Positions 1 to 7,835 of a stretch of 64,000 nt of DNA are shown in pieces; the stretch's first letter is position 1, and the number at the start of each line of letters is the position of its first letter. The notes below the pieces were generated by a model. It saw only the letters and a program-made list of their open reading frames with translations, ran no database searches and was not told where the DNA came from. Origin of the DNA: Akkermansiaceae bacterium (GTDB lineage Bacteria > Verrucomicrobiota > Verrucomicrobiia > Verrucomicrobiales > Akkermansiaceae); NCBI GenBank assembly GCA_013041925.1, contig JABDRB010000009.1, forward strand, positions 162,997 through 226,996, read 5' to 3'. A program made the translations under genes and the position numbers.

Positions 1-165
1 CACCAAGACAGAATCAGGTCGCTCTTTTTAGGAACCCTCTCGCGCCCACCCAGCCCGTCGGAAATGAAGGTGATGCAGGCCGAGGTCGCCGCACGTGGTG
101 ATGCTGGATTCCGCAACATCGTCTCCGCCTTGATCAATACTCGCGAGTTCATCTTTATCCCGTAA
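1..165 (+). CDS. C-terminus of a DUF1549/DUF1553-type protein (partial)
   Basis: The reading frame is open from the first base and stops at 163-165. The peptide runs through RIRSLFLGTLSRPPS to the ending LINTREFIFIP, which matches the C-terminal signature (RP-P-E ... LLNTREFLF) of large secreted DUF1549/DUF1553 proteins common in Planctomycetes and Verrucomicrobia. The start lies outside the window. The DUF1501 gene begins 12 bp downstream; this pair is a recurring two-gene unit in that superphylum, thought to act in the cell envelope, perhaps with a cytochrome-like domain. Exact function is unknown. It belongs to the host flank, not the island. Confidence 0.8.
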   Translation, partial: HQDRIRSLFLGTLSRPPSPSEMKVMQAEVAARGDAGFRNIVSALINTREFIFIP

Positions 166-177
166 TCCATCTTTCTC

Positions 178-1482
178 ATGAAAAATGACCTGAATCGATC
201 TGATGATATCACCCGCCGTGGTTTTATCATGAATGCCGCCCGCACCTACCTCGGAGTGGGCCTCACCCCTCTCATCGGATCCGCTTTGACAAGCTCATCC
301 GCTGCCCAGTCGAATCCAACAGGAAACGCGGCACAGGCTGTCATTTTTCTCAATATGTCCGGCGGCATGAGCCACATCGACACCTTCGATGTCAAACCTC
401 GTAAAAAAGAGGTGCAGGGGCCAGTCGAGGCCATCAACACCAACGTCGATGGTATCCAGATTAGCCAATACCTCCCTAAAACCGCCGCAGTCATGGATAA
501 AATCTGCATCATCCGATCGATGACATCTGAAAATGGTGCCCATGACCGCGGCCAATACGTCCTCCACCGGAGCTACGCGCCACGCGGCACCATCGTCCAC
601 CCGACACTTGGCGCATGGACGATGAAGCTCAAGGGGCGGAACAACAAGGACATCCCCGGCTTTGTCACCATCGGTGGCAGCACCGCCAATGCCTCGGCGG
701 GCTTTTTTGGTGTTAAGTTCGCCGGCGTCCCACTCGGCCGACCCGATGAGGGGCTCAAGGACAGCGTGCGTGCCGACTCCGTTTCCGAGGAGGACTTCGG
801 CCGCCGCCTCAAACTCGCCGACACCCTGAATCAGGATTTTCACCGGCAGCACCGCAACGTCGAGGCCGCCGCCTATGACGAGCTTTATCAAGAAGCCGTG
901 CGCCTGATGCGCAGTGATGACCTCAAGGCCTTTGATATCGCGCGCGAGCCGAAGTCGTCCCGCGTCGCCTACGGCAGCCACGCCTTTGGTCAAGGGTGCC
1001 TGCTCGCGCGCCGACTCGTTGAGCACGGCGTGCGCTACGTCGAGGTCAACCTCGGCGGCTGGGACACCCACTACGATAACTTCACCGCCGTGGAAGCCCG
1101 ATGTCAGGTGCTCGATCAAGCCTACGCCAATCTCCTCATTGAGCTCGAGGCCAAGGGGCTGCTGCAGAGCACCATCGTCGCCCTCAGTTCCGAGTTCGGT
1201 CGATCGCCAAACATCGTTGCCGAGCACAACAATGGGCGTGATCACCATCCGGCCGCGTTTTCGAGCCTCCTCGCTGGTGGTGGGATCAAGGGGGGCACGG
1301 TTCACGGGAAAACTGACTCCAAAGGGAACCGCGTTAAAAAAGAAAAAGTCACCATCCAGGACTTCAATGCGACCATCGCCCACGGCCTGGGGATGGACGT
1401 GAGCGCCGTCCTCCACTCCCCATCCGGTCGCCCCTTTCAGGTCGCGCACAAGGGCCGACCCGTCAAAGCGCTATTTGGTTAA
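178..1482 (+). CDS. DUF1501 family secreted protein (sulfatase-like fold)
   Basis: 434 aa, usual length for DUF1501. The N-terminus has a twin-arginine-like motif (TRRGFIMNAA) followed by a hydrophobic stretch and an AxSxxAAQ region, suggesting Tat export. Family signatures are visible: FLNMSGGMSHIDTFDVKP near residues 58-75, HDRGQYVLHRSYAPRG near 122-137, VNLGGWDTHYDN near 292-303 and SSEFGRSP near 338-345. The fold is related to alkaline phosphatase/sulfatase enzymes, but the substrate is unknown. It lies directly behind the DUF1553-type gene, so the two are probably cotranscribed. High GC content, host-like. Confidence 0.9.
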   Translation: MKNDLNRSDDITRRGFIMNAARTYLGVGLTPLIGSALTSSSAAQSNPTGNAAQAVIFLNMSGGMSHIDTFDVKPRKKEVQGPVEAINTNVDGIQISQYLPKTAAVMDKICIIRSMTSENGAHDRGQYVLHRSYAPRGTIVHPTLGAWTMKLKGRNNKDIPGFVTIGGSTANASAGFFGVKFAGVPLGRPDEGLKDSVRADSVSEEDFGRRLKLADTLNQDFHRQHRNVEAAAYDELYQEAVRLMRSDDLKAFDIAREPKSSRVAYGSHAFGQGCLLARRLVEHGVRYVEVNLGGWDTHYDNFTAVEARCQVLDQAYANLLIELEAKGLLQSTIVALSSEFGRSPNIVAEHNNGRDHHPAAFSSLLAGGGIKGGTVHGKTDSKGNRVKKEKVTIQDFNATIAHGLGMDVSAVLHSPSGRPFQVAHKGRPVKALFG

Positions 1483-1609
1483 GAAAAAATTCCCTATTTT
1501 TCCCTTGTCAGCCAGCACCCTGACACGTAAGAACTCCCCGCCTCCGGCAGCATCCCTGCCACGGCACACCCATGATCTGACCAGCATGCGGTGGATAAAT
1601 ATCCCTTAT

Positions 1610-1695
1610 GGGTAGGTGGCCGAGTGGTTAAAGGCGGCAGACTGTAAATCTGCTCACGTAAGTGTACGAAGGTTCGAATCCTTCCCTGCCCACCA
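1610..1695 (+). tRNA. tRNA-Tyr (anticodon GTA)
   Basis: An 86-nt class II tRNA with encoded CCA. The acceptor stem GGGTAGG pairs with CCTGCCC (one G-U). The anticodon arm CAGACTGTAAATCTG presents GTA, a long variable arm follows, and the T-arm contains GGTTCGAATCC. Its 3' part (1641-1695) is the integration site of the island and is contributed by the element side of the junction, which keeps the tRNA intact. Confidence 0.97.
1641..1695 (+). repeat. Left attachment site (tRNA-Tyr 3' end), 55-bp direct repeat
   Basis: This stretch runs from the anticodon stem (ACTGTAAATCTGC...) to the CCA end and is identical over 55 bp to 63525-63579. Sequences diverge immediately on both sides (GGCGGCAG versus TTTTACAA upstream, CTTTATAA versus TTTTCTAA downstream), as expected of att core duplication by a tyrosine recombinase. 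Confidence 0.95.
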
Positions 1696-1705
1696 CTTTA
1701 TAATG

Positions 1706-1741
1706 AAGGAGTTACGTTAATTCGTAGCTCCTTTTTGTTTT
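1706..1741 (+). terminator. Rho-independent terminator behind tRNA-Tyr (island-borne)
   Basis: Stem AAGGAGTTACG (1706-1716) pairs with CGTAGCTCCTT (1723-1733) with one G-U, around a TTAATT loop, and runs into a T-rich tail. It lies inside the island, so the element supplies a new terminator for the tRNA; the ancestral one is now at 63589-63617. Confidence 0.8.
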
Positions 1742-1753
1742 GTCCAGACACCC

Positions 1754-1779
1754 CAGGATGGGCGGAAGATGGGCGTTTT
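1754..1779 (+). repeat. 26-bp subterminal repeat, left copy
   Basis: Contains two GATGGGC units (CAGGATGGGCGG, then A, then AGATGGGCG) and matches 63347-63372 at 25 of 26 bases in the same orientation. The right copy lies inside the 5' end of the integrase gene; read on the minus strand both encode KRPSSAHP, and the single difference is synonymous. It may be a recombinase arm-type site or a fossil of another integrase gene's 5' end. Confidence 0.6.
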
Positions 1780-1991
1780 TATTAGCCCTAACTTGCCTCC
1801 AATTGTCCCACTTTGTCATGCCTTGAAAAAATAGTCGATTCTATTGCAAGTAGTTAAGATGCGTTAACTGTGCTGCATGTGATATGCAAGGAAGAGTAAC
1901 GATTACAGGAGACAATTAACCTTGTATTCAATTCAAAGCTCTGTTCGTATGCAGTAGATAATAAATTGGATTGCTCCCTAGTTGGAAATAT

Positions 1992-3767
1992 ATGGAGAAG
2001 TTCCACATTCAAATTAAAGTTATGGGGAGAATATTTATAGTTGCGGTGCTATTTTCAATTTTTAGTTCTGCGGTTTTTGCTCAGAATAATTTTTCTATGG
2101 GATCTGCCAAAGGAGATGTCCTGAAAATTATGGGGAAACCTGACAAAGTTAATCGCTATGAAGCACTTGGCTATGAGTCGTGGAAATACGGGTGGAGCAC
2201 GGTCAAAATTTCAACACGTAATGACCGGGTGCTAGAATGGCAGAACAAAGGCAATCTCAAGGTTAGTTTTGCGGCAGGAAGAAACATCACCCAAGCAACT
2301 CGGTATACTCGAGGATCGCATAAGGATGACGTATTGCGGCTACAGGGAACCCCTGACGGCATAAACCGTTATGAGGCACTTGGCTATGAGTCATGGAAAT
2401 ACGGGTGGAGCACGGTCAAAATTTCGACACGTAATGAGCGGGTGCTGGAGTGGCAGAACAAAGGCAATCTCAAGGTTAGTCTAACGGCAGGTAAAAATAT
2501 TACCCAGGCAACGTATTATACGCGAGGATCGCACAAGGATGACGTACTGAGGCTACAAGGGACCCCTGAGAATATTAATCGCTATAAGGCACTTGGCTAT
2601 GAGTCATGGAAATACGGGTGGAGCACGGTCAAAATTTCGACACGTAATGACAGGGTGCTAGAGTGGCAGAATCAAGGCAATCTTAAGGTTCGTCTAGCGG
2701 CAGGAAGAAACATTACCCAAGCAACTCGGTATACTCGAGGATCGCATAAGGACGATGTGTTGAGGCTACAGGGGACCCCTGGCAATATCAACCGCTATGA
2801 AGCGCTTGGCTATGAATCGTGGAAATACGGGTGGAGCACGGTCAAAATTTCAACACGTAATGACCGAGTGCTGGAGTGGCAGAACAAAGGCAATCTGAAG
2901 GTTGGTTTTGCGGCAGGAAGAAACATCACCCAGGCAATTCAGTATACGCATGGTTCGCACAAGGATGATGTACTGCGGTTACAAGGAACTCCCGATGGCA
3001 TTAATCGCTATAAAGCTCTAGGTTACGAAACTTGGACATACGGCAATAGCAGAGTGAAAATTTCTATTCTTTCAGCCAAAGTTCTAGACTATGCCGACAA
3101 TGGTACATTGAAGGTGAAGCCGATGAAGAGCCTACCGAAAAGACTCAGTAAATATCATCACAAGCATAGAGGGATGACTTTGTATTATGATGAAAACAAG
3201 ACATATACTGGAGTGGTTTCATTTGATGACAAAAATCTTGGGAAGGTTTACGGTATGTCTGAGAGAGGTGTGATGTATTTTTATGACAAAAAATTTAAGC
3301 CTCTTAATTTGTGTGCATACTCGAACGGGAAATCTATAAAGGTTTCATCGGTAAGGGGCGCCTATGATCCTTCACTGTATAAATACATAAATTCGGCTAT
3401 CTCAAGCATTAATATTTCCGGTGATATTACAGCATCTGGAACAACAATGCGTTTGGGGAATATGACATTTACTGATTTAGTTACAGATAATGGTTCCTAT
3501 GTTCATGGGACATCGATAGATTTTGGTAATTTAAAGTTTGATGATTACTATTCAGGCAACGGAGTTACAACCTCCGGAAGCAGAATAAATATAGGTAATA
3601 TTTCATTTGGGGATTGGTCGTCCTCGGATGGTAGTAGTGTATCAGGCTCAAGCCAAAGGCTGGGTAACTTTATATATCACGATTATACTGGTTCTGACGG
3701 TAAAATCTACAGCGGAACCACAATGGAAATTGGGGGGTTTTCGTATACTGATGTGTATGGCTGGTGA
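1992..3767 (+). CDS. Secreted protein with five BamE/SmpA-like tandem repeats
   Basis: About 591 aa. A signal peptide is visible (hydrophobic IFIVAVLFSIFSSAVFA before QNN). The start is uncertain: ATG 1992, ATG 2022 or an upstream TTG at 1971. Then come four near-identical 71-residue repeats and a fifth, diverged one. Each carries a G-S-x-K-x-DVL-x-x-x-G-P head, a GYESWKYG core and a VLEWQNKGNLKV end, resembling the SmpA/OmlA (BamE-like) fold. The C-terminal ~120 residues contain a second repeat family of about 28 residues built on GxxxxxGNxxFxD. First gene of the island, AT-rich. Function unknown; a periplasmic or surface binding role is a guess. Confidence 0.8.
   Translation: MEKFHIQIKVMGRIFIVAVLFSIFSSAVFAQNNFSMGSAKGDVLKIMGKPDKVNRYEALGYESWKYGWSTVKISTRNDRVLEWQNKGNLKVSFAAGRNITQATRYTRGSHKDDVLRLQGTPDGINRYEALGYESWKYGWSTVKISTRNERVLEWQNKGNLKVSLTAGKNITQATYYTRGSHKDDVLRLQGTPENINRYKALGYESWKYGWSTVKISTRNDRVLEWQNQGNLKVRLAAGRNITQATRYTRGSHKDDVLRLQGTPGNINRYEALGYESWKYGWSTVKISTRNDRVLEWQNKGNLKVGFAAGRNITQAIQYTHGSHKDDVLRLQGTPDGINRYKALGYETWTYGNSRVKISILSAKVLDYADNGTLKVKPMKSLPKRLSKYHHKHRGMTLYYDENKTYTGVVSFDDKNLGKVYGMSERGVMYFYDKKFKPLNLCAYSNGKSIKVSSVRGAYDPSLYKYINSAISSINISGDITASGTTMRLGNMTFTDLVTDNGSYVHGTSIDFGNLKFDDYYSGNGVTTSGSRINIGNISFGDWSSSDGSSVSGSSQRLGNFIYHDYTGSDGKIYSGTTMEIGGFSYTDVYGW
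2100..3125 (+). repeat. Tandem 213-bp repeats (five units) within the secreted-protein gene
   Basis: Units start at 2100, 2313, 2526, 2739 and 2952. Units 1-4 are highly similar at nucleotide level; the fifth diverges after about 90 bp. The near identity implies recent amplification or gene conversion, and the copy number may vary between strains. Confidence 0.9.
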
Positions 3768-3841
3768 CAAGATTTGATCTAAGCACTATCATTTTTGAGC
3801 TGTATTAATATTTCTCAAGCTATTTAACTGTGCTGCATAGG

Positions 3842-3879
3842 CAAAAAAATACCCCGCTACGTGGTGTGTAGCGAGGTAT
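3842..3879 (-). terminator. Rho-independent terminator (minus strand)
   Basis: On the minus strand ATACCTCGCTAC (from 3879) pairs with GTAGCGGGGTAT (to 3849), followed by a run of seven T. It lies 25 bp beyond the stop codon of the HTH gene at 3904. Confidence 0.85.
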
Positions 3880-3903
3880 GTGAGTGGGACTGAATCAGGT
3901 CAG

Positions 3904-4095
3904 TTAAATTCCGTGCTCGATAATCTGGTCGATATCGTGTTCACGGAATCTTACCGAGCCGCGCAGGAAGACTTTTTCGAGCACTCCCTCGGCGACCATC
4001 CGATCCACCGTGCGGGTGGATACGGACAGCCGTTGAGCTGTCATTTGTTTGGTGATCAGCCGTTGATGAGTTTGTCTTGGAGGTTCTTGGTTCAT
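3904..4095 (-). CDS. Small HTH protein, excisionase (Xis/AlpA)-like
   Basis: 63 aa from ATG 4095; the frame extends to an ATG at 4197, but that would overlap the next gene. The residues LITKQMTAQRLSVSTRTVDRM form a MerR/excisionase-type helix-turn-helix: an enzyme-like AQRLSVS turn, then a recognition helix, then a wing-like KVFLRGSVRFREHDID. Such proteins bind DNA as recombination directionality factors or phage/IME regulators. Position near the left end of an integrase-bearing island fits a role in excision. Followed by a strong terminator. Confidence 0.7.
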   Translation of the reverse strand: MNQEPPRQTHQRLITKQMTAQRLSVSTRTVDRMVAEGVLEKVFLRGSVRFREHDIDQIIEHGI

Positions 4096-4147
4096 ACTTT
4101 GAGTCGTGTGAGTGGGGTTTAATTTGTGAGGGTGATGTGGAGCTATT

Positions 4148-4510
4148 CTAAGCTCCGCCAATATCTGAATAGGCATCGAGTGACTCAATACCTTCAATCA
4201 TGGGACCGATATCGCCGCAATTGACGCAGCTTGCCCAGGTGCCGTCAGGTCGCTCATGTGATTGGCCGAAGCAGTGGAGGGTGTTGCAGTCATTGCAAAG
4301 GAAGATTGTCTTCGAGGCGCAATAAGGGCATCCGGGGTAGACGCTTGATGTGGAGATACCTCCACGGATAATGTCGGGGCCGTATCCAACGATGTTTCGG
4401 TTTTCAGGGGCAGCAAGGGAGCTGTATCCTTCCCATTCAGTTGAGTTCTTTTTCCGGAACATCAATCCGAACGGCCTTCTGTGAAGTGAGCAATAAGTTT
4501 TAACGATCAT
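4148..4510 (-). CDS. Zinc-ribbon protein resembling a stand-alone TerY-C domain
   Basis: 120 aa. The C-terminal half has paired cysteines: CPYCASK, then FLCNDCNTLHC, then CVNCGD, the spacing of the metal-binding TerY-C domain that normally sits behind a VWA domain in TerY-like tellurite/stress proteins. The N-terminal half (W-E-GYSSL near residues 26-31) is not recognised. It lies upstream of the HTH gene and divergent from the sigma-factor gene. A VWA-domain protein without such a tail is encoded 2 kb away at 6546, which makes a physical partnership plausible. The TerY-C assignment is by motif only. Confidence 0.6.
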   Translation of the reverse strand: MIVKTYCSLHRRPFGLMFRKKNSTEWEGYSSLAAPENRNIVGYGPDIIRGGISTSSVYPGCPYCASKTIFLCNDCNTLHCFGQSHERPDGTWASCVNCGDIGPMIEGIESLDAYSDIGGA

Positions 4511-4714
4511 GCTCTACCAACGAGTTGATCACTTCTGATGTCCGAGGAATCGGTGATTTATGTTCAAAAAAAGTTGTTTTGAAACTTTTTTAAGAAAAAC
4601 TGCATTTCCGCCGGATAAATAGATTCCTCATTACGATTCTTTTATGAACGCATGATATGATGTGGGGTATTTGTTCCCGCTTCTGCACCATGTGAAAATA
4701 ATCTAATCCATAAC

Positions 4715-5446
4715 ATGAACATGAAATTTGTAGAAAAAAATAACCGAAAGAGGAATCACCATAGTAGGAAGGAAGCAAAAATTGTTGAGGCGAAGGCTAA
4801 ACATGAGAACTACCTCCTCAACTTTGCACGTAGTTTAACGTCAAATAATAAGGTTCAAGCTGAAGATGTTGTTCAATTAGTATGGGTGAATCTTTTGAAT
4901 AATCCTAAAGGGGCCGACTACCTAGATTTACCCTGCTTGATTAATAACGTTAGATGGCGATTTGGTGACCTGCAAAGGAGGGAGGGAAAATATGTAGAAT
5001 ACAAGGAAGGGGTAAACAATGACTCGTGCCCCACTTATGAGCAGCATTCCAGTCCGAAAATTTATGGTGAACACCATAGTGAGCAGGAACAAAAAAATAA
5101 TTTTTGGGAGATGTTCCCAACTATTGAGTTAACGGAAAAACAGAAGGAAGTTGTTTGGTTGAGGATTTATCATAAATACTCATTTAAACAAATCTCAGAC
5201 ATAGCAGGAATACCTAAGGCTACGGCTCATGATTGGATCATATTTTGTCGAAAGCAATTTGTGACTGCACGTAGTAGAAATCCCCAATATTTCAGTTTGA
5301 TCTTGGGTGGAACTCAAAACGGTGACGCGATTCGTAAATTGGAGTTGAGTTATAGCAATGGTAAATACGCAGCAAATTTATTTAACAAGTTAGATCTATA
5401 CTTTTGGATTATCAGGCAGCGAGTGCGTCAATTATTTTCACGTTAA
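4715..5446 (+). CDS. ECF-like RNA polymerase sigma factor
   Basis: 243 aa. Residues ~30-75 resemble sigma region 2 (YLLNFARSLT ... AEDVVQLVWVNLL ... VRWRFGDLQRR). Residues ~140-180 resemble region 4 with an HTH (LTEKQKEVVWLRIYHKYSFK, then QISDIAGIPKATAHDW). A C-terminal extension of about 65 residues is not typical. ECF factors redirect RNA polymerase, often under control of a membrane partner. The next gene (5576) codes for a membrane protein, which could play that role, though a terminator lies between them. Confidence 0.7.
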   Translation: MNMKFVEKNNRKRNHHSRKEAKIVEAKAKHENYLLNFARSLTSNNKVQAEDVVQLVWVNLLNNPKGADYLDLPCLINNVRWRFGDLQRREGKYVEYKEGVNNDSCPTYEQHSSPKIYGEHHSEQEQKNNFWEMFPTIELTEKQKEVVWLRIYHKYSFKQISDIAGIPKATAHDWIIFCRKQFVTARSRNPQYFSLILGGTQNGDAIRKLELSYSNGKYAANLFNKLDLYFWIIRQRVRQLFSR

Positions 5447-5482
5447 AATGATTTAATCTTATCCATCGGATAAGATGTTCTA

Positions 5483-5518
5483 AATCCCCTCACCCTAATC
5501 CGGTGAGGGGATTTTTTT
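5483..5518 (+). terminator. Rho-independent terminator after the sigma gene
   Basis: AATCCCCTCACC pairs with GGTGAGGGGATT around a short loop and is followed by seven T. Strong; it separates the sigma gene from the downstream J-domain/VWA operon. Confidence 0.95.
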
Positions 5519-5575
5519 GAGTCTATTACTCGACAATGCCGGACAAAGGAGGACTTCAATCCGTTGGTAGGGTGA

Positions 5576-6520
5576 ATGGTTACACTATCTACATTTTCCT
5601 ATAACCTCCTTCTATGCCTTTGGTTGGCATTTGGAGTTTACATGCTCGCAGGCGATCTCATCCGAGGGGTTGTGTATTACTTCGGTAAAGGAGATGGTGT
5701 CATGGGAAGGTTTGGTAACTTCATCGAACTCTCCACCCAGAGAGGCAGTTTGGTTCGAGAGCTTGATCAATACGCCATGGACACAGGATTACGTCCCGAC
5801 ACGATGAAAGTCTACATTATGCTTTTGGGTGTGTTGTGGATCTACGTAACAGCTGCCGTGTTGGGAATCTTTGGAATAGAAATCGACCCGCCATACCAGA
5901 CATTTTGCTCAATATTACTCGCCATCGGCCTTGGCTGCATCATCGAGCAAGGGAAGGTTAAGTATGTAAAAAAGGCGGATCGTGAAATTAAGCAACGGCT
6001 TACGGATTCAGAAAAGGAATTCATCAATCTTTCCCAGGTATTTGGTGATCTCAGTGGAGCCTATTACAATACCGGACAAGAAATCAAAGGGTATAAAGCG
6101 ACAGGTCTGCTCTCGGGGACTATTTATGAGAATCGACTCAAGCGAGTTCATGATAACTTCAACCTGCTAGATAATGGTTTTCGATATGGCATGTGGAACG
6201 CCTTGAATGGCGCGTTTTCCAGCATTGAAGATACCCTCAAAACTATTCGCGAGGATGCTAAAGAAGAGGTTGAGAAAACTGTAATTGAACAAGCTATCGA
6301 AACCGAAGAGGGAGCCCACGATATCTTGGAGACGGGAGTTGATATTTTGAGGGATAGCGTAAAGGCGAAAAAGGAACGAGCTAAGAAGCAATTCAAAAAA
6401 ATGGCGAAGCTCTATCACGAGGACAGTCACCCGAATGCGACTCAAGATGAAATCGATGAACTGAATAAGAAGTTTAACATTATTAGTCGTGCCCACAATC
6501 ACCTCAAATCCATTTACTAA
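5576..6520 (+). CDS. Membrane protein with C-terminal J-domain-like region
   Basis: 314 aa. Three hydrophobic segments are visible (about residues 8-26, 78-100 and 108-125). A long charged helical region follows (about 130-270, rich in E, K and D). The last 45 residues (FKKMAKLYHEDSHPNATQDE, then IDELNKKFNIISRAHNHL) have the layout of a J domain, with HEDSHP in place of the canonical HPD loop. J domains recruit Hsp70; the altered loop leaves that activity uncertain. The VWA gene starts 25 bp after the stop, suggesting an operon. The combination of membrane anchor, J-like domain and VWA partner is not one I recognise as a named system. Confidence 0.65.
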   Translation: MVTLSTFSYNLLLCLWLAFGVYMLAGDLIRGVVYYFGKGDGVMGRFGNFIELSTQRGSLVRELDQYAMDTGLRPDTMKVYIMLLGVLWIYVTAAVLGIFGIEIDPPYQTFCSILLAIGLGCIIEQGKVKYVKKADREIKQRLTDSEKEFINLSQVFGDLSGAYYNTGQEIKGYKATGLLSGTIYENRLKRVHDNFNLLDNGFRYGMWNALNGAFSSIEDTLKTIREDAKEEVEKTVIEQAIETEEGAHDILETGVDILRDSVKAKKERAKKQFKKMAKLYHEDSHPNATQDEIDELNKKFNIISRAHNHLKSIY

Positions 6521-6545
6521 CAAACAACAAAACAACTCAAAAATT

Positions 6546-7169
6546 ATGTTTAAAATTAAAAAATACCAACCCAAGAAAGAAGAAACAGCCCTGAATCAGT
6601 TACGCAATGTGCAGGAGAAAAGCCGTCCAGCCAGCCTGATGACCAACGCCGGAAACAATGTCTATCTGGTGATCGACATGTCCATTTCGATGGAAGGGGA
6701 AAAGTTCCTTTTGGCGAAATCCGGTGCCATGGAATTTTCTAGGGATGCCATTAGAAAAGGATGGAAAGTGGGGCTGATCGCCTTTCATGACTCAGCTGAC
6801 ATGATGTGTGCGCTGACTACTAACGAGTCAAGGCTCGATAGTGCCGTCTCAAAGCTACAAGTCCGAGGATCGACAAACATGTCGGCGGGCTTGGATTGTG
6901 CAACTCAGCATCTCAGACAGGAAAGGGGGAGGCGTTATATCGTCCTCGTTACGGATGGATGGGCAAATGATCCGACGGATGCCCTGAGACTAGGTGACAT
7001 CGCTAAGAGAGAGGGAATCGAAATCATCACGCTCGGCACGCCAGATGCCTTGGAAGAGTTTCTTAAACAGCTCGCATCGAGTGATCAACTCTCATCCATT
7101 GTGAAGGATGAACAATTACAAATCGGCATGACTGAAGTTGCCGGACTCCTCCCATGCCATGAACATTAA
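6546..7169 (+). CDS. VWA-domain protein (TerY-like)
   Basis: 207 aa from ATG 6546; an upstream in-frame ATG at 6489 would overlap the previous gene. A complete MIDAS is visible: DMSIS at residues 44-48, a T in the GSTNMSAGLD segment and the TDGWAND loop. The pattern resembles the VWA part of TerY, which is involved in tellurite, phage and stress responses, but the cysteine-rich TerY-C tail is missing. A stand-alone TerY-C-like protein is encoded at 4148-4510. VWA domains bind a divalent metal and mediate protein contacts. Its stop overlaps the next gene by 11 bp. Confidence 0.85.
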   Translation: MFKIKKYQPKKEETALNQLRNVQEKSRPASLMTNAGNNVYLVIDMSISMEGEKFLLAKSGAMEFSRDAIRKGWKVGLIAFHDSADMMCALTTNESRLDSAVSKLQVRGSTNMSAGLDCATQHLRQERGRRYIVLVTDGWANDPTDALRLGDIAKREGIEIITLGTPDALEEFLKQLASSDQLSSIVKDEQLQIGMTEVAGLLPCHEH

Positions 7170-7818
7170 ACCGATATTACTCAGAATTCTGGGATGGGCT
7201 GTCTTTTTCTCGTTTTTCTTGCTGATCTTTCCTCCCTTCAAACGAGGGAAGAGCGGTGGAACTAACGGGGAGAAACATCCCATGTCAGAAACTTACGTTG
7301 ATTCATTTCCTGAAAAACAGGTTGTCAAAAATAAACCTGTTTCCGAAAGAGAGAAGAACCAAAGGAATCGCTTTGAAGCAAAACCACAGATCAAACCTGC
7401 ACCTCGGGCATTTGTCAAAGTGCCGCCTAAAGCGATTGTTGTCCCAGAAGATCCTGTTCCGAGTGCTGTTGCTAAAAAGAAAACCCGTCAGGTGTCGAGG
7501 CGGATTGTTTCGAGCAAGAAATCCACTCCTCATTCAACGCGCCAGAAGCAAACCTCCGAACAACTCAAGGTTAAGATTACGCCTGTAAAGCGTAAGGCAT
7601 CCATTCGCTATTATAGGCTCAAAAAACAGTTCCATGGAAAGCTCGTTCGTCTCAGGCGTTGGGCGAGCCCTAGAGCCTTCTGGGGGGCGGAAATTCATGA
7701 TTACGAAGATCTCATTCTGAGTGCCCAACGGTGGCATCACGGCACCGGAACTTTATGGATTAAAGTCACCAGAAAAAACGGTCGAAGCGGCTGGTTGCCG
7801 TATGGCTACATTAACTAA
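7159..7818 (+). CDS. Membrane-anchored protein with C-terminal SH3-like domain
   Basis: 219 aa from ATG 7159, overlapping the VWA gene by 11 bp (translational coupling likely). One TM helix near residues 9-23 (ILGWAVFFSFFLLIF), then a Lys/Pro-rich linker of ~120 residues, then a compact β-rich C-terminus (SIRYYRLKKQFHGKLV ... GTLWIKVTRKNGRSGWLPYG) resembling bacterial SH3 domains that bind peptidoglycan or peptides. Predicted topology: N-in, domain outside. Coupled to the VWA gene, it may link that module to the envelope. Confidence 0.6.
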   Translation: MNIKPILLRILGWAVFFSFFLLIFPPFKRGKSGGTNGEKHPMSETYVDSFPEKQVVKNKPVSEREKNQRNRFEAKPQIKPAPRAFVKVPPKAIVVPEDPVPSAVAKKKTRQVSRRIVSSKKSTPHSTRQKQTSEQLKVKITPVKRKASIRYYRLKKQFHGKLVRLRRWASPRAFWGAEIHDYEDLILSAQRWHHGTGTLWIKVTRKNGRSGWLPYGYIN

Positions 7819-7835
7819 CAAAACGAAAGCAAATT

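Noticed and set aside
295..1449. Long minus-strand open frame (384 codons) opposite the DUF1501 gene
   Set aside because: The plus strand carries clear DUF1501 motifs over the same span; the antisense frame is a shadow of GC-rich codon use.
2100..3125. Tandem repeats as a CRISPR array
   Set aside because: Units are 213 bp, in phase and protein-coding without spacers; no cas genes nearby.
4148..7169. Classic tellurite resistance (ter) operon
   Set aside because: No TerD/TerZ-type or TerC genes are present; only VWA and TerY-C-like parts resemble that system.
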